NCBI RefSeq assembly: GCF_038050375.1
Contig: NZ_CP150886.1
Coordinates: forward strand, 4,195,318-4,259,317
Source of the DNA: Okeanomitos corallinicola TIOX110
GTDB lineage: Bacteria > Cyanobacteriota > Cyanobacteriia > Cyanobacteriales > Nostocaceae
Length of the DNA: 64,000 nt
Direction: 5' to 3'
The position numbers were made by a program, and so were the translations under genes. Under the pieces are notes generated by a model. It made no database searches, was not told where the DNA came from, and saw nothing but the letters and a program-made list of their open reading frames with translations. Positions 16,487 to 25,128 of this stretch are shown piece after piece. Position 1 is the stretch's first letter, and each line of letters starts with the position of its first letter.

Positions 16487-17191
16487 ATGATTGAAAATAA
16501 ATCTATCAGGGTAAAATACTTTCGGGTACTAATTACTTTACTCCAAGACCGGGAAATATTTCTGGAAGAAATCCGCCAAGGGGTAAGATTACCTCATAAA
16601 ATTATTTCATTATTGGTTTGTAGTTCCATATTTATTGCCATTTATGGCGGAATTATTGGTGCTTATCATAGCTGGATGCAAGCTATATCTTCAGCGGTGA
16701 AATTACCTGGACTTTATTTAATTACCTTACTAATATGTCTACCAACTTTGTATTTTTTTAATATCATTTTTGGTTCTCGACGTACTTTTGGACAGCATTT
16801 TGCTTTAGTTTTAACAGCAGTTTCTGTCACCAGTGTTCTGTTATTTAGCTTTGCCCCAATTACACTATTTTTTCTGATTACAATTAATAATTATCAATTT
16901 TTGATTTTGTTAAATGTAGTCATTTTTGGCTTAACCGGATTCATTGGTGTTTATTCTTTATATAATGCTAGTAAGATCATTTTAGAACAAGATAACCAAG
17001 GTAGTGATCTTAGAACTAGAATTATTAGGGGTTGGTTATTTCTTTATGCTTTTGTTGGTAGTCAACTAGGATGGACACTAAGACCTTTTTTTGGTGTGCC
17101 AGATTCGGTGTTTCAATTGTTTAGAGAAAGGGAAGGAAGCTTTTATTTAAGTATTTTACAATCTATCGGTTATATTTTAGGATTTCGTTAA
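16487..17191 (+). CDS. Multi-pass membrane protein, paralogue A
   Basis: 234 aa with about five hydrophobic segments (SLLVCSSIFIAIYGGIIGA, LYLITLLICLPTLYFF, FALVLTAVSVTSVLLF, then two more) and a conserved block IYGGIIGAYHSWMQA. The following gene is a clear paralogue with the same blocks, including FFNIxFGSR and W-L-F-L-Y-x-F-V-G-x-Q-L-G-W. I do not recognise a named family. It starts 27 bp after the CruP-like gene with the same orientation, so they may form one transcript. Confidence 0.7.
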   Translation: MIENKSIRVKYFRVLITLLQDREIFLEEIRQGVRLPHKIISLLVCSSIFIAIYGGIIGAYHSWMQAISSAVKLPGLYLITLLICLPTLYFFNIIFGSRRTFGQHFALVLTAVSVTSVLLFSFAPITLFFLITINNYQFLILLNVVIFGLTGFIGVYSLYNASKIILEQDNQGSDLRTRIIRGWLFLYAFVGSQLGWTLRPFFGVPDSVFQLFREREGSFYLSILQSIGYILGFR

Positions 17192-17210
17192 ATAATCAGG
17201 GGTAATAACA

Positions 17211-18170
17211 ATGATTAACCAGCAAAATTATGTCCAGCAGCACTTTAGTGTTTTGATGAGTTTGTTACGCGACCGTCAAGGTTTTTTAGAGGAAATTCGT
17301 CAAGAAGTTAGATTACAAAGTAAAATCAGTTCTTTGTTTGTCACCAGTTCCATATTTTTCGCTATTTATGGGGGAATTATTGGTGCATCTCACAGTTGGA
17401 TGCAATCTTTATCTTCAATCATTAAACTCCCAATTTTTTACTTATTAACCCTCATTATTTGCTTTCCAACTCTGTTCTTTTTTAATATTTTGTTTGGTTC
17501 TCGGAGTACAGCTAAACAGCATTTTGTCATCTTGCTGACAGCGGTTTCTGTAATTAGTGTGTTGTTGTTTAGTTTAGCACCTGTGACACTTTTATTTATG
17601 ATCACAGCACCTAATTCTTATCAGTTTTTTAAATTATTAAATGTTGTAATCTTTGGAATTACAGGTGTTTTTGGAGTTAAGTTTCTCTATGAAGGAATGC
17701 AGTTACTTTCAGAAGATTATAAAGATAGAGGAATGCAGTTACTTCCTAAAAATGAAGAATATGATACTGACAATGAATATGAAAATCAAGAAATACAGTT
17801 ACTTTCAGAAGATTATAAAAATAGAGAAATGCAACTACTTCCTAAAAATGAAGAATATGATACTGACAATGAATATGGAAATCAAGAAATACAGTTAGTC
17901 TATGAAAATGAACTCAAGTTAATTCCTGAGAATAAACCACATCAGCCGAAAAAATTAACTACTAAAAATGATGAAGTTGGTAAAAAAACCAGAACCACAA
18001 TTTTAAGATCCTGGTTATTTCTTTATGGTTTTGTTGGTGTGCAATTAGGATGGTTTTTGCGTCCTTTCTTTGGTTCACCTGGTACTGATTTTCAGTTATT
18101 TCGCACCATCCAAGGTAACTTTTATTTAGATGTTATTAATGCTATTTCTCAAATATTAGGAGGTAAATAA
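17211..18170 (+). CDS. Multi-pass membrane protein, paralogue B with an acidic repeat insertion
   Basis: 319 aa. N- and C-terminal parts align with the upstream protein (IYGGIIGASHSWMQS, FFNILFGSRST, SWLFLYGFVGVQLGW). Between the fourth and last membrane segments it carries about 100 extra hydrophilic residues built from a 32-residue unit (QLLSEDYK...QLLPKNEEYDTDNEY...NQEI) present twice plus a start of a third. The insertion is acidic and Tyr-rich and must lie on one face of the membrane. Tandem duplication of DNA explains it. Function unknown. Confidence 0.7.
   Translation: MINQQNYVQQHFSVLMSLLRDRQGFLEEIRQEVRLQSKISSLFVTSSIFFAIYGGIIGASHSWMQSLSSIIKLPIFYLLTLIICFPTLFFFNILFGSRSTAKQHFVILLTAVSVISVLLFSLAPVTLLFMITAPNSYQFFKLLNVVIFGITGVFGVKFLYEGMQLLSEDYKDRGMQLLPKNEEYDTDNEYENQEIQLLSEDYKNREMQLLPKNEEYDTDNEYGNQEIQLVYENELKLIPENKPHQPKKLTTKNDEVGKKTRTTILRSWLFLYGFVGVQLGWFLRPFFGSPGTDFQLFRTIQGNFYLDVINAISQILGGK
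17700..17891 (+). repeat. 96-bp tandem duplication inside the membrane-protein gene
   Basis: Two near-identical 96-bp units (17700-17795 and 17796-17891) in frame, followed by CAGTTAG as the beginning of a third. Within each unit a shorter CAGTTACTT / CAGTTACTTCC motif also recurs, so the unit itself may come from an older duplication. Confidence 0.92.
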
Positions 18171-18179
18171 TTCCCAATT

Positions 18180-18200
18180 TTTAGTTAATTTTGAACTAAA
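18180..18200. terminator. Weak hairpin between convergent genes
   Basis: TTTAGTT and AACTAAA (18180-18186, 18194-18200) can pair between the convergent membrane-protein and panE genes. A/T-rich, without a strong U-tract. Confidence 0.3.
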
Positions 18201-18206
18201 GCTCAA

Positions 18207-19145
18207 CTACAAACTATTTCTTCTATCTAAAAATTTCAACTGTTGATATAAACAACGAATTAAGGGTAAACTGAAATCATTTGCTGCTGCTATTCTTAGT
18301 GGGTTGCCAACTATTGCTTCTACTTCTAAAGGGCGGTTTTCATCAAAATCTATTTTCATGCTGGTGCGATAGGGTTTCATGTTTACAGTGTATTCCAGCA
18401 TGGTGTGAATAAAACTATCAGGAAGTATCCTCCCTGTACTTTTTGCCCCTAATTGTACTTCAAACATCAATTGTTCAACTAATGTCCGCGTGTACAAATT
18501 TGTCATTAATTCATCTGTTGTCGCATCCAGAATTACAGATAAACCATTGTAAGGAATATTCCAAACCAGTTTTTTCCAACGTCCTAATAATAAATCTTCT
18601 GTTAATTCTATTTCAATACCAGCATTTTCAAAATCTTTCGCAATTGCCCTCATTCTTGCTGTAATTCCCACGGGATGATAATTTAAAGCATATTCACCCA
18701 ACGTAATTTTTCCATAGTCTAAATGATGAATATGTCCTGCGCCAACTTTGTTAGAACAAAGAAAACATAAACCACCTATGACTGTGACATTATTAACAAT
18801 TTGGACTACTTCTGTTTCTATTCCTAAACCATTTTGTAATACTAATACTATGCCATTATTCTTGACAACTGGTGGTACAATTTGCGTTAATAAATGGTTT
18901 TGTGTTGTTTTCAATGCCACTACTACCACATCACAGCTTGGCATTTTATTTACATTGTTGTATGCGTTGACTTGCGGAAGTAGAAAGTCACCATCTTTTG
19001 ATTCGACTATTAAACCATTTTGACTAACTTGTTGATAATCACTGTTCAGTAAAAAGTGAACTTCATTACCAGCTTTTTGCAGTTTAGCACCATAAAAACC
19101 GCCTAACGCGCCAGTTCCTAGAATTGCATAACTTAAATTGCCCAT
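18207..19145 (-). CDS. panE: Ketopantoate reductase (2-dehydropantoate 2-reductase)
   Basis: NADPH-dependent reduction of ketopantoate to pantoate in vitamin B5/CoA synthesis. Seen in 312 aa: the Rossmann start YAILGTGALGGFYGAKLQKAG (GxGxxG), VVVVALKTTQN, the block VLVLQNGLGIE with the N-G pair typical of the family, and the C-terminal helical domain with KLVWNIPYNGLSVILD (catalytic Lys and Asn region) and E-V-x-A-I-V-G-N-P. Length is normal. A homologous but redundant enzyme of the same family cannot be excluded. panB lies at 32796, not adjacent. Confidence 0.82.
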   Translation of the reverse strand: MGNLSYAILGTGALGGFYGAKLQKAGNEVHFLLNSDYQQVSQNGLIVESKDGDFLLPQVNAYNNVNKMPSCDVVVVALKTTQNHLLTQIVPPVVKNNGIVLVLQNGLGIETEVVQIVNNVTVIGGLCFLCSNKVGAGHIHHLDYGKITLGEYALNYHPVGITARMRAIAKDFENAGIEIELTEDLLLGRWKKLVWNIPYNGLSVILDATTDELMTNLYTRTLVEQLMFEVQLGAKSTGRILPDSFIHTMLEYTVNMKPYRTSMKIDFDENRPLEVEAIVGNPLRIAAANDFSLPLIRCLYQQLKFLDRRNSL

Positions 19146-19266
19146 TTTATCTATTAATGAATCTTAATAAAGTCATAAATTGTTATTTTACCAGGATTTG
19201 AAGTTTATAAAACTTAAACATGATTTACTATTCTTTAGAACTATTGGTAGATATGAGGTGACATTA

Positions 19267-19668
19267 ATGGCTGATATTGTTGATATTGCAGTTAGTAATG
19301 ATTCGTTTAACACTCTGGTAGCTGCGGTACAAGCTGCTGGTTTAGTAGAAACCTTGAAAAGTCCAGGGCCTTTTACAGTCTTTGCACCTACGGATGATGC
19401 TTTTGCGAAGTTACCACCTGGTACAATTACAACTTTGCTACAGAATATTCCTCAGCTAACCAGAATTTTAACCTATCATGTTGTTCCAGGAAAGCTGACC
19501 AAGGATGATTTGGCTAAATTGGGTACAGTGACTTCTGTAGAAGGTTCTCCGATTAAAATTAATTGTGATGATGGTTTTGAAGTGAAAAATGCCACAGTTT
19601 TAGCAGCAGATATTGATGCTGATAATGGCATAATTCACGTAATTGATACGGTAATTTTAATGGGTTAA
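19267..19668 (+). CDS. Fasciclin (FAS1) domain protein
   Basis: 133 aa from the ATG at 19267, preceded by GAGGTG; upstream codons in frame are unlikely to be translated. A single FAS1 domain fills the protein: [20 protein letters not shown], then [29 protein letters not shown] and the final [21 protein letters not shown]1 domains mediate adhesion or protein binding. No signal peptide is present, unlike many FAS1 proteins, so it is probably cytoplasmic or exported by another route. Confidence 0.88.
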   Translation: MADIVDIAVSNDSFNTLVAAVQAAGLVETLKSPGPFTVFAPTDDAFAKLPPGTITTLLQNIPQLTRILTYHVVPGKLTKDDLAKLGTVTSVEGSPIKINCDDGFEVKNATVLAADIDADNGIIHVIDTVILMG

Positions 19669-19675
19669 TTTAGCA

Positions 19676-19696
19676 ATGGTGGGCTTTGTCCACCAT
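19676..19696. repeat. Short palindromic hairpin after the FAS1 gene
   Basis: ATGGTGGGC, loop TTT, GTCCACCAT: nine base pairs with one G-U, eight bases after the stop codon. Could act as a terminator or be a member of the small palindrome family seen elsewhere in the window. Confidence 0.7.
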
Positions 19697-19859
19697 CTCT
19701 GAATTATTTATGTGATGATTTTAGTTGATTGAATGCAGTGAATTCTTTAAATTATGTAAAATAATCAATGTGATTACTCACTATTACGATAAGATAAATA
19801 TAGGTAAATAAATAAATGTTAAACTCATAATCATAAGCTAATCTTATCATCAAAAATTA

Positions 19860-20198
19860 ATGCTTGATTTCACTGCTTTATTTGAATTTTCCCGCGCTAA
19901 TTGTGCTGGTATTTGTACTTTTCTTGTACCTGCAAACATCCTAGCCACATTGTTAACTATCATCCTCGCTGTGTTAAACCGCCCCACATTACCAATCTTA
20001 CCAGCGGTAGGGTTTGCTAGTATGTTTGCTAGTATAATGTTGCTGCACGTTTACACTTGGTTTGTGATCGGTGTGGTGATGCTACCAACCTATATTTTAT
20101 TAGGTTTAGCAACTACTTGTTTACTAACTAATTTAGTGATGATGATCTGGCGCAGAAATTCTCTACAATTAGGTTATTTTTGGAAATACAGTAGATAA
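19860..20198 (+). CDS. Small membrane protein, unknown function
   Basis: 112 aa with three hydrophobic segments (ICTFLVPANILATLLTIILAVL, a middle Ala/Met/Ser-rich span ILPAVGFASMFASIMLLHVYTW, and VVMLPTYILLGLATTCLLTNLVMMIW) and a short basic C-terminus. I do not recognise a family. It is an isolated gene; the 160 bases upstream are A/T-rich with no other ORF. Confidence 0.6.
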   Translation: MLDFTALFEFSRANCAGICTFLVPANILATLLTIILAVLNRPTLPILPAVGFASMFASIMLLHVYTWFVIGVVMLPTYILLGLATTCLLTNLVMMIWRRNSLQLGYFWKYSR

Positions 20199-20203
20199 TA
20201 TTA

Positions 20204-20224
20204 TTCCCAGTCTGAGACTGGGAA
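20204..20224. repeat. Perfect 9-bp hairpin between convergent genes
   Basis: TTCCCAGTC, loop TGA, GACTGGGAA. Located between the small membrane-protein gene and the HAD gene, six bases from the former's stop. Plausible bidirectional terminator; same architecture as other short palindromes here. Confidence 0.75.
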
Positions 20225-20239
20225 ATAGATTAATGTCTG

Positions 20240-20920
20240 CTATTTAGAAAGAATTAAATCTACAGCAGATTTTAAATCGGGAAGAATTAAATCAGGTTGA
20301 TACATTTCTAATTGTGTGCGATCGCGTATTCCACTTTCTACAGCTATCATTTTCACACCGTGTTTTTTAGCTGCTGTAATATCTGCTTCTGTGTCTCCCA
20401 CCATCCAAGTTTGAGTAGCTGGAGGAAGTTCTTTGACAGCTTTGGCCATTAACAATGGTTTATCTTCAATATCACGGGTTTTTACATAGTCATTACTCAA
20501 ACAATAACGACGGTTTTCTGGGAAAAATTCCCCTAAATTATATTTATCAACAGCATAGTCTAATTCTCTGACTCGACGCATCGTCATCACCACTAAATCA
20601 ATTCCTGCTTGTTGTACTTTAGACAAAGCATCTATCGCACCGGGAACAGGAATATCATATTGAAAATATGGTTGGGTGTGTACAGTTTGCTTGCGAATTT
20701 TAGTAAATTCCTCAGCTTGTTTTGCATCCAAACCTGATTTTAAAGCAATTTGTTTTTCAGGAGTGTGCGATCGCTTGAGTTGCCAAAATTCCGGTTTAGA
20801 AAGTTTTATCACTTCTTGATCAGGATATTTGGTTTTCTGCAAACACAATTGATAAACTTGATAATACCTCTCGGAAACATCCATAATTGGACCATCAAAA
20901 TCAGTAATTAGTCTCAGCAT
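20240..20920 (-). CDS. HAD-family hydrolase
   Basis: 226 aa, probably a small-molecule phosphatase. The HAD motifs are in order: motif I DFDGPIMD (residues 7-14) with nucleophile Asp and the second Asp replaced by Gly-Pro spacing (D-x-D present as DFD), motif II V-M-T-M, motif III Lys in EDKPLL, and motif IV VGDTEADITAAKKHG. A helical cap domain lies between motifs I and II. The layout resembles phosphoglycolate phosphatase-like enzymes, but the substrate cannot be read from sequence. Confidence 0.8.
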   Translation of the reverse strand: MLRLITDFDGPIMDVSERYYQVYQLCLQKTKYPDQEVIKLSKPEFWQLKRSHTPEKQIALKSGLDAKQAEEFTKIRKQTVHTQPYFQYDIPVPGAIDALSKVQQAGIDLVVMTMRRVRELDYAVDKYNLGEFFPENRRYCLSNDYVKTRDIEDKPLLMAKAVKELPPATQTWMVGDTEADITAAKKHGVKMIAVESGIRDRTQLEMYQPDLILPDLKSAVDLILSK

Positions 20921-20994
20921 TAGTTGATAATGTTAATTTTTTTTCATTATCTCAGTAAATAGGGATCTGAAAATTATGAGAAACTTCTTTACTC

Positions 20995-21028
20995 TCACCT
21001 GTCACCTGTCACCTGTCACCTGTCACCT
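20995..21028. repeat. Heptanucleotide tandem repeat (TCACCTG)x5 overlapping the HPPD stop codon
   Basis: Five consecutive heptamers, the last ending in C. Read on the minus strand they encode the last residues of HPPD and its TGA stop at 21009-21011. Short tandem heptamers (STRR) are known from heterocystous cyanobacteria. Confidence 0.92.
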
Positions 21029-22085
21029 CTTCCCTCACAAAACCCCGTTTTACCTGTTCATTTTCAATAGCTGTAAATAAAGCCCGAAAATTGCCTTCAC
21101 CAAAACCAGCAGCTTGAGAACGACGTTCTATAAACTCAAAGAAAAATGTAGGTTCATTAAAAATCGGTTGGGTGAAAATCTGTAATAGTAAAGCTTCTAA
21201 AGGTGCATCTTCCTGGGAGTCAACTAAAATTTCTTGTTGAGCGATCGCTTGTAATTCAGAATGTGATAAAGGCAATTCTAACCGCTGTTGTAATTGTAAA
21301 TAATAACTTTCGGGGACAGAAAGAAAAGATAAACCAGCAGACCGGAAATGAGCGATCGCCTTCACTATATTTGGAGTTCGTAAAGCAATATGTTGAACAC
21401 CAGAACCACAATTTACATCTAAAAATTCCTGAATTTGAGAATTAGGAGAAGATGGTTCATTAATAGGCAATTGTACATTACCATTAGCCGAAATCATCAC
21501 CTGACTATGCAAACCAGAACGTTCAGTATGAATATTAAAACTTTGCTGAGGTTGAAAATCAAAAATCAAACTGTACCAATTGACAGCAGATTGTAAATCA
21601 CCCGCAGGTACATTCAAAACCACATGATCTATAGCCGTAAAACTATCCTCATCTCTCCATGATAACTGACGATTATCAATACTTCTTTCGATCAAAGAAT
21701 GAGTCAATCTACCCCAAGCGGCAACCTTGGAATATTTACAAAATACACTATTCCTCACAGGTTGTAAAATCTTTGCACCATTAGCTTTAGCCTTTGCCGT
21801 TGCTGCTTCCACATCCGTCACCATAAACGCTATATCCGCCACACCGGGAGGTTGATGACGCAAAAACTCCGCCACTGGGCTAGTAGATAATAATGGTGAA
21901 GATAGCAAGAAATAGACATTGCCATTTTTTACCACTTCTGTACAAGTGTGAAAAGACTTTTCCTGATTTCCAAAAGTAGGGAAAGAGGAATTAACTACTG
22001 CTTGAAAACCCAGACATTTAACAAACCAATTGCGCCATCCTTGGGCATCTTCTACATAGAAGTGGACGTGATCAATTTGCAGCAT
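21009..22085 (-). CDS. hppD: 4-hydroxyphenylpyruvate dioxygenase
   Basis: Non-haem iron enzyme turning 4-hydroxyphenylpyruvate into homogentisate, the head group precursor of tocopherols. Two vicinal-oxygen-chelate domains are visible in 358 aa. The iron ligands appear as His in AIDHVVLNV (about residue 153), His in GVQHIALRTPN and Glu in FFFEFIERR. The C-terminal signature GFGEGNFRALFTAIENEQVKRG is diagnostic. Length is normal for cyanobacteria. The final residues EVTGDR come from a heptamer repeat that also supplies the stop. Confidence 0.92.
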   Translation of the reverse strand: MLQIDHVHFYVEDAQGWRNWFVKCLGFQAVVNSSFPTFGNQEKSFHTCTEVVKNGNVYFLLSSPLLSTSPVAEFLRHQPPGVADIAFMVTDVEAATAKAKANGAKILQPVRNSVFCKYSKVAAWGRLTHSLIERSIDNRQLSWRDEDSFTAIDHVVLNVPAGDLQSAVNWYSLIFDFQPQQSFNIHTERSGLHSQVMISANGNVQLPINEPSSPNSQIQEFLDVNCGSGVQHIALRTPNIVKAIAHFRSAGLSFLSVPESYYLQLQQRLELPLSHSELQAIAQQEILVDSQEDAPLEALLLQIFTQPIFNEPTFFFEFIERRSQAAGFGEGNFRALFTAIENEQVKRGFVREEVTGDR

Positions 22086-22221
22086 ATTTTCTGAAATTCC
22101 AGAGCAACAGCTTTATTATCAGTGCAATTTGCAAATTTTTCCTGATTTGATAAATTTACTTACTTGTACTGATTGAAAATTGTGAATCCACAGTAGCAGA
22201 TTCACCTTGAATATTGTGTAG

Positions 22222-22926
22222 TTAAAAGAACAAATGACTATCTGGTTGAATATTAATTTCCATGGGTACAGCTTCAGGTGCAGCAGATAAAGCATAGAAA
22301 ATTGCCTCAGCCGCAGTGTCACAACTAAGCATTTTACTTCTGTCTACTTTTAAACTGACGTTATTCCAAAATGGAGAATCTACACCACCAAAATAGAAGA
22401 GAGTAAACTTAACACCAAAGCGTTTTAGTTCTTCTGCCATACACTTACTAAAACCCACAACCCCAAATTTAGAAGCAGAATAAGCCGCAGCCATCGGCAT
22501 GGAATGTTTACCCAAAATTCCCACGATATTGCAGATATGACCAGATTTGCGTTTTTGCATTTCTTTGGCAGCTGCTTGAGAAGTGTAAAAGCTACCTTTT
22601 AAATTCAGATCCAAAATTCTCTCTAATTCTGCTGGTTCTATGTTGTTATATCCTTTAAGAATACCTAAACCAGCAGCATTGACTAAAATATCAATTTGAC
22701 CAAAATGTGCCAGAGTTGTTTGTATTAATGCTTCTACTTGTTCAGGTTGAGTGATATCCGTGGGAACTGTCAACACTCGTCCCGATAACTCATTTGCTAA
22801 TGTGGCTAAATTAATGCCATCCCTAGCAGCCAATACTAATTTAGCCCCTACATTTGCCAATTTACGAGTCAAAGCTGAACCAATTCCACCACTAGCACCA
22901 ACGATGACAATAACCTTATCCTGCAT
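22222..22926 (-). CDS. Short-chain dehydrogenase/reductase
   Basis: Classical SDR of 234 aa. Seen: cofactor motif GASGGIGSA (residues 10-18), LVNAAGLG at the NAG position, and the Y-x-x-x-K catalytic pair in AAYSASKFG, with a serine-free strand before it (ICNIVGILGKHS). An acidic residue after strand 2 is lacking (AARDG), favouring NADP. Substrate unknown. It is upstream of and co-directional with HPPD, 136 bp away. Confidence 0.85.
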   Translation of the reverse strand: MQDKVIVIVGASGGIGSALTRKLANVGAKLVLAARDGINLATLANELSGRVLTVPTDITQPEQVEALIQTTLAHFGQIDILVNAAGLGILKGYNNIEPAELERILDLNLKGSFYTSQAAAKEMQKRKSGHICNIVGILGKHSMPMAAAYSASKFGVVGFSKCMAEELKRFGVKFTLFYFGGVDSPFWNNVSLKVDRSKMLSCDTAAEAIFYALSAAPEAVPMEINIQPDSHLFF

Positions 22927-23026
22927 AACTGTGTTTTAATTTTGTTTACATTTCTTTACAAAGTATAGCAGGAGATGGAGAGTTGGGTATTGGTTTATTC
23001 ATCTCCTACTGCTCCCCCGGCCTCCT

Positions 23027-24376
23027 TTAAGGAGTTAAATGGAACACATTTAAAGAAATAGAAACAATACTTAAAAAAGTTAAAAAACCAATAGTATCCA
23101 ACAGGGTAGTTACTAACGGACCACTCATCAATGCAGGGTCTAACTTGAGTCGTTGTAATCCTATTGGTAACAGAGTACCTAAGCTCACAGCAATCATTGT
23201 ATTTGTAGCCATCACCACACCTGCTACTACAGCCACCCATCTCTCTTCCGGTTTAGCCCAAATTAGAGAAAGTAACATCATGGTTACACATAAAACAACA
23301 GCAGTACCAAAACCGGCGAGTAGTTCTTTACGGAGAATTTTCCCCGTGTCCTTGGGTGTAACTTCACCTACCCCTAAACCACGAATTGTGACTGTTAAAG
23401 CTTGAATACCTACCGTCCCCCCAGTGTTGGAAAAAATAGGCATAATCACCGCTAAAACCGGGACAGCAGCAATTACCTGTTGAAAGGGAGCGATCGCACT
23501 AGCAGCGCCAATATACAATCCCATAATCCCCAATAACCAAGGTAAGCGTTTTCTAATAGTCACATGAGCAGGGGACAAAGCTTCTTCATCACCACTGACA
23601 CCTCCTAATTTTTGGATGTCCTCTGTAGCTTCTTCTTCTAAAATATCAATGACATCATCAATGGTGATAATTCCTACTAATCTTTCCTCTCTATCAACTA
23701 CAGGAATAGCAATTAAATCATAACGTTGCATGACTCTAGCAACTTCTTCCTGTAGGGTTTCAGTTTTCACTTTCACCACATGAGAACTGGCAATATCTTT
23801 AATTAAGACATCGGGAAAAGTAAATAATAATTGACGCAAAGAAACAACACTAACTAATTTACGATTATTGTCTGTGACATAAGCGTAGTAAATTGTCTCT
23901 TTATCTTCATCTTGTAAACGGATTTTATTTAACGCTTCACCAATAGTTAAACCTTCTTGTAACCGCACATATTCAGTAGTCATTACCCGTCCAGCAGTTC
24001 CTTCTGGATAACCTAAAATAGTTGCAGTAGCTTGTCTTTCTTCTGGGCTAAGTTGTTGAATTAATCTTTTTACCACTCCCGCTGGCAGTTCATCAAATAA
24101 ATATGCCCTTTCATCAGGACTCATTTCTTCTACCAGATTCACAACTTGTAAATCTTGGAGAGAATTTAAAAGTTCTTCTTGTACTTCTGTCGGTAAATAT
24201 TCAAATACATCTATCGCTCGACCTTTATTTAGTAAACGAAAGGCGATCGCCCTTTGTTTTTGAGGTAATTGGGCAATATATTCTCCCACATCCACTGGTT
24301 GCAAATGGTTCAAATCCAACTTTAACTGATTGAGGTCGGCAACATCCAATGAATTGCGAACTTCCTGTGTCAGCAT
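23027..24376 (-). CDS. mgtE: Magnesium channel/transporter MgtE
   Basis: 449 aa with the full MgtE layout: an N-terminal superhelical domain (residues about 15-135, ending EERQATATILGYPEGTAGRVMT), two CBS domains (about 140-260, with DLIAIPVVDREERLVGIITIDDVIDILEEEATEDIQ), then five membrane segments with the signature PVLAVIMPIFSNTGGTVGIQAL and the last pore segment near LDTIGFLTFLSIV. It conducts Mg2+ (and often Co2+) across the inner membrane and is gated by Mg2+ bound to the cytoplasmic domains. AGGAGG lies seven bases before the start. A structured leader precedes it (separate entry). Confidence 0.95.
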   Translation of the reverse strand: MLTQEVRNSLDVADLNQLKLDLNHLQPVDVGEYIAQLPQKQRAIAFRLLNKGRAIDVFEYLPTEVQEELLNSLQDLQVVNLVEEMSPDERAYLFDELPAGVVKRLIQQLSPEERQATATILGYPEGTAGRVMTTEYVRLQEGLTIGEALNKIRLQDEDKETIYYAYVTDNNRKLVSVVSLRQLLFTFPDVLIKDIASSHVVKVKTETLQEEVARVMQRYDLIAIPVVDREERLVGIITIDDVIDILEEEATEDIQKLGGVSGDEEALSPAHVTIRKRLPWLLGIMGLYIGAASAIAPFQQVIAAVPVLAVIMPIFSNTGGTVGIQALTVTIRGLGVGEVTPKDTGKILRKELLAGFGTAVVLCVTMMLLSLIWAKPEERWVAVVAGVVMATNTMIAVSLGTLLPIGLQRLKLDPALMSGPLVTTLLDTIGFLTFLSIVSISLNVFHLTP

Positions 24377-24384
24377 AATAAATT

Positions 24385-24466
24385 CCTCCTAATGTCTCCC
24401 CCTCGCTGGGAGACTAAATCGCCAGCTTAGGGGAGGATACTACTGCCATCTGGTGGACTTTTGTCC
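24385..24466 (-). promoter_or_regulatory. Candidate structured cis-regulatory leader of mgtE
   Basis: Between a small hairpin (GGAC-AAAA-GTCC, 24455-24466) and the start codon, three alternative pairings are possible on the minus strand. One is a perfect 7-bp hairpin GTCTCCC/GGGAGAC (24394-24414) next to the ribosome binding site. Another is CTCCCC with GGGGAG (24430-24435 with 24396-24401) enclosing GCTGG/CCAGC. A third is CCTCC (24432-24436) with the GGAGG of the ribosome binding site (24385-24389). These exclude each other, as in a riboswitch expression platform. I do not see the consensus of the known M-box. Confidence 0.5.
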
Positions 24467-25128
24467 ATAAACTCTTAAAAACTCAATATGAAAATTTTAC
24501 CAAGCAATCGTTAGTTTATCATCCTACCCTATTATGGGTGAATATGATAGCCTTACAGAAACAATACTCTTTTTAGGTAGTATTATACACTGGTATGTAT
24601 TTGGTTGGTTTGATTTCTCTTTTGTGTAGATCAATGTAAAGATTCTACTACCGTTACAGTCCATGTCAAGTCCATTAATCTATCTTACTAGAAATCTTTA
24701 CACAATCAAAATATTTGTAAATTGACATCTAGTTATTGTTTTTGTTATTTCGTTTTTTTAAAATTAGTAACCTGATATTTTAATCATGTTCAAATATCAA
24801 ATTTAGTTTGATTAAATAAAAGTACAAATTACCTAAAAAATGACTAAATAATGACTAAATGTACAACTAACTACATAAACACTCAGCTACTATCAGTATT
24901 CAGTAATAAAAACCTTTGAATCCAAAGATTTGTGATTAATTTTTGTACTTCATTTACCCCGCAATATGCTGTAATTTTGATATTCAAAAATAACCCATTT
25001 TTATGAATAGGACTTACACACAAGTTATGGAAAAACGTATCGCTCAAGCGAAAGCTCTCCCTACTTCTCATACCCCTGATAACCTGTATAATCCCCCACA
25101 ACACCCCAAACCCCACACCCCCCAGACA
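24467..25128. other. Gene-poor interval upstream of mgtE
   Basis: About 660 bases, A/T-rich, ending in a C-rich stretch near 25088-25130 (CCCCACACCCC-type). It must contain the mgtE promoter, but I cannot place it. A minus-strand ORF at 24883-25116 looks like chance. Confidence 0.5.

Noticed and set aside
17653-17898. Plus-strand ORF of 81 codons inside paralogue B
   Set aside because: Open only because the 96-bp unit is repeated; the true frame is the membrane protein.
22119-22322. Minus-strand ORF between HPPD and SDR
   Set aside because: Overlaps the SDR gene in another frame and lacks protein pattern.
24385-24466. Classic M-box riboswitch
   Set aside because: The conserved M-box blocks are not seen and the segment is too short; kept only as a candidate leader of unknown class.
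24883-25116. Minus-strand ORF of 77 codons
   Set aside because: No recognisable pattern, no ribosome binding site, and it covers low-complexity C-rich sequence; likely chance.
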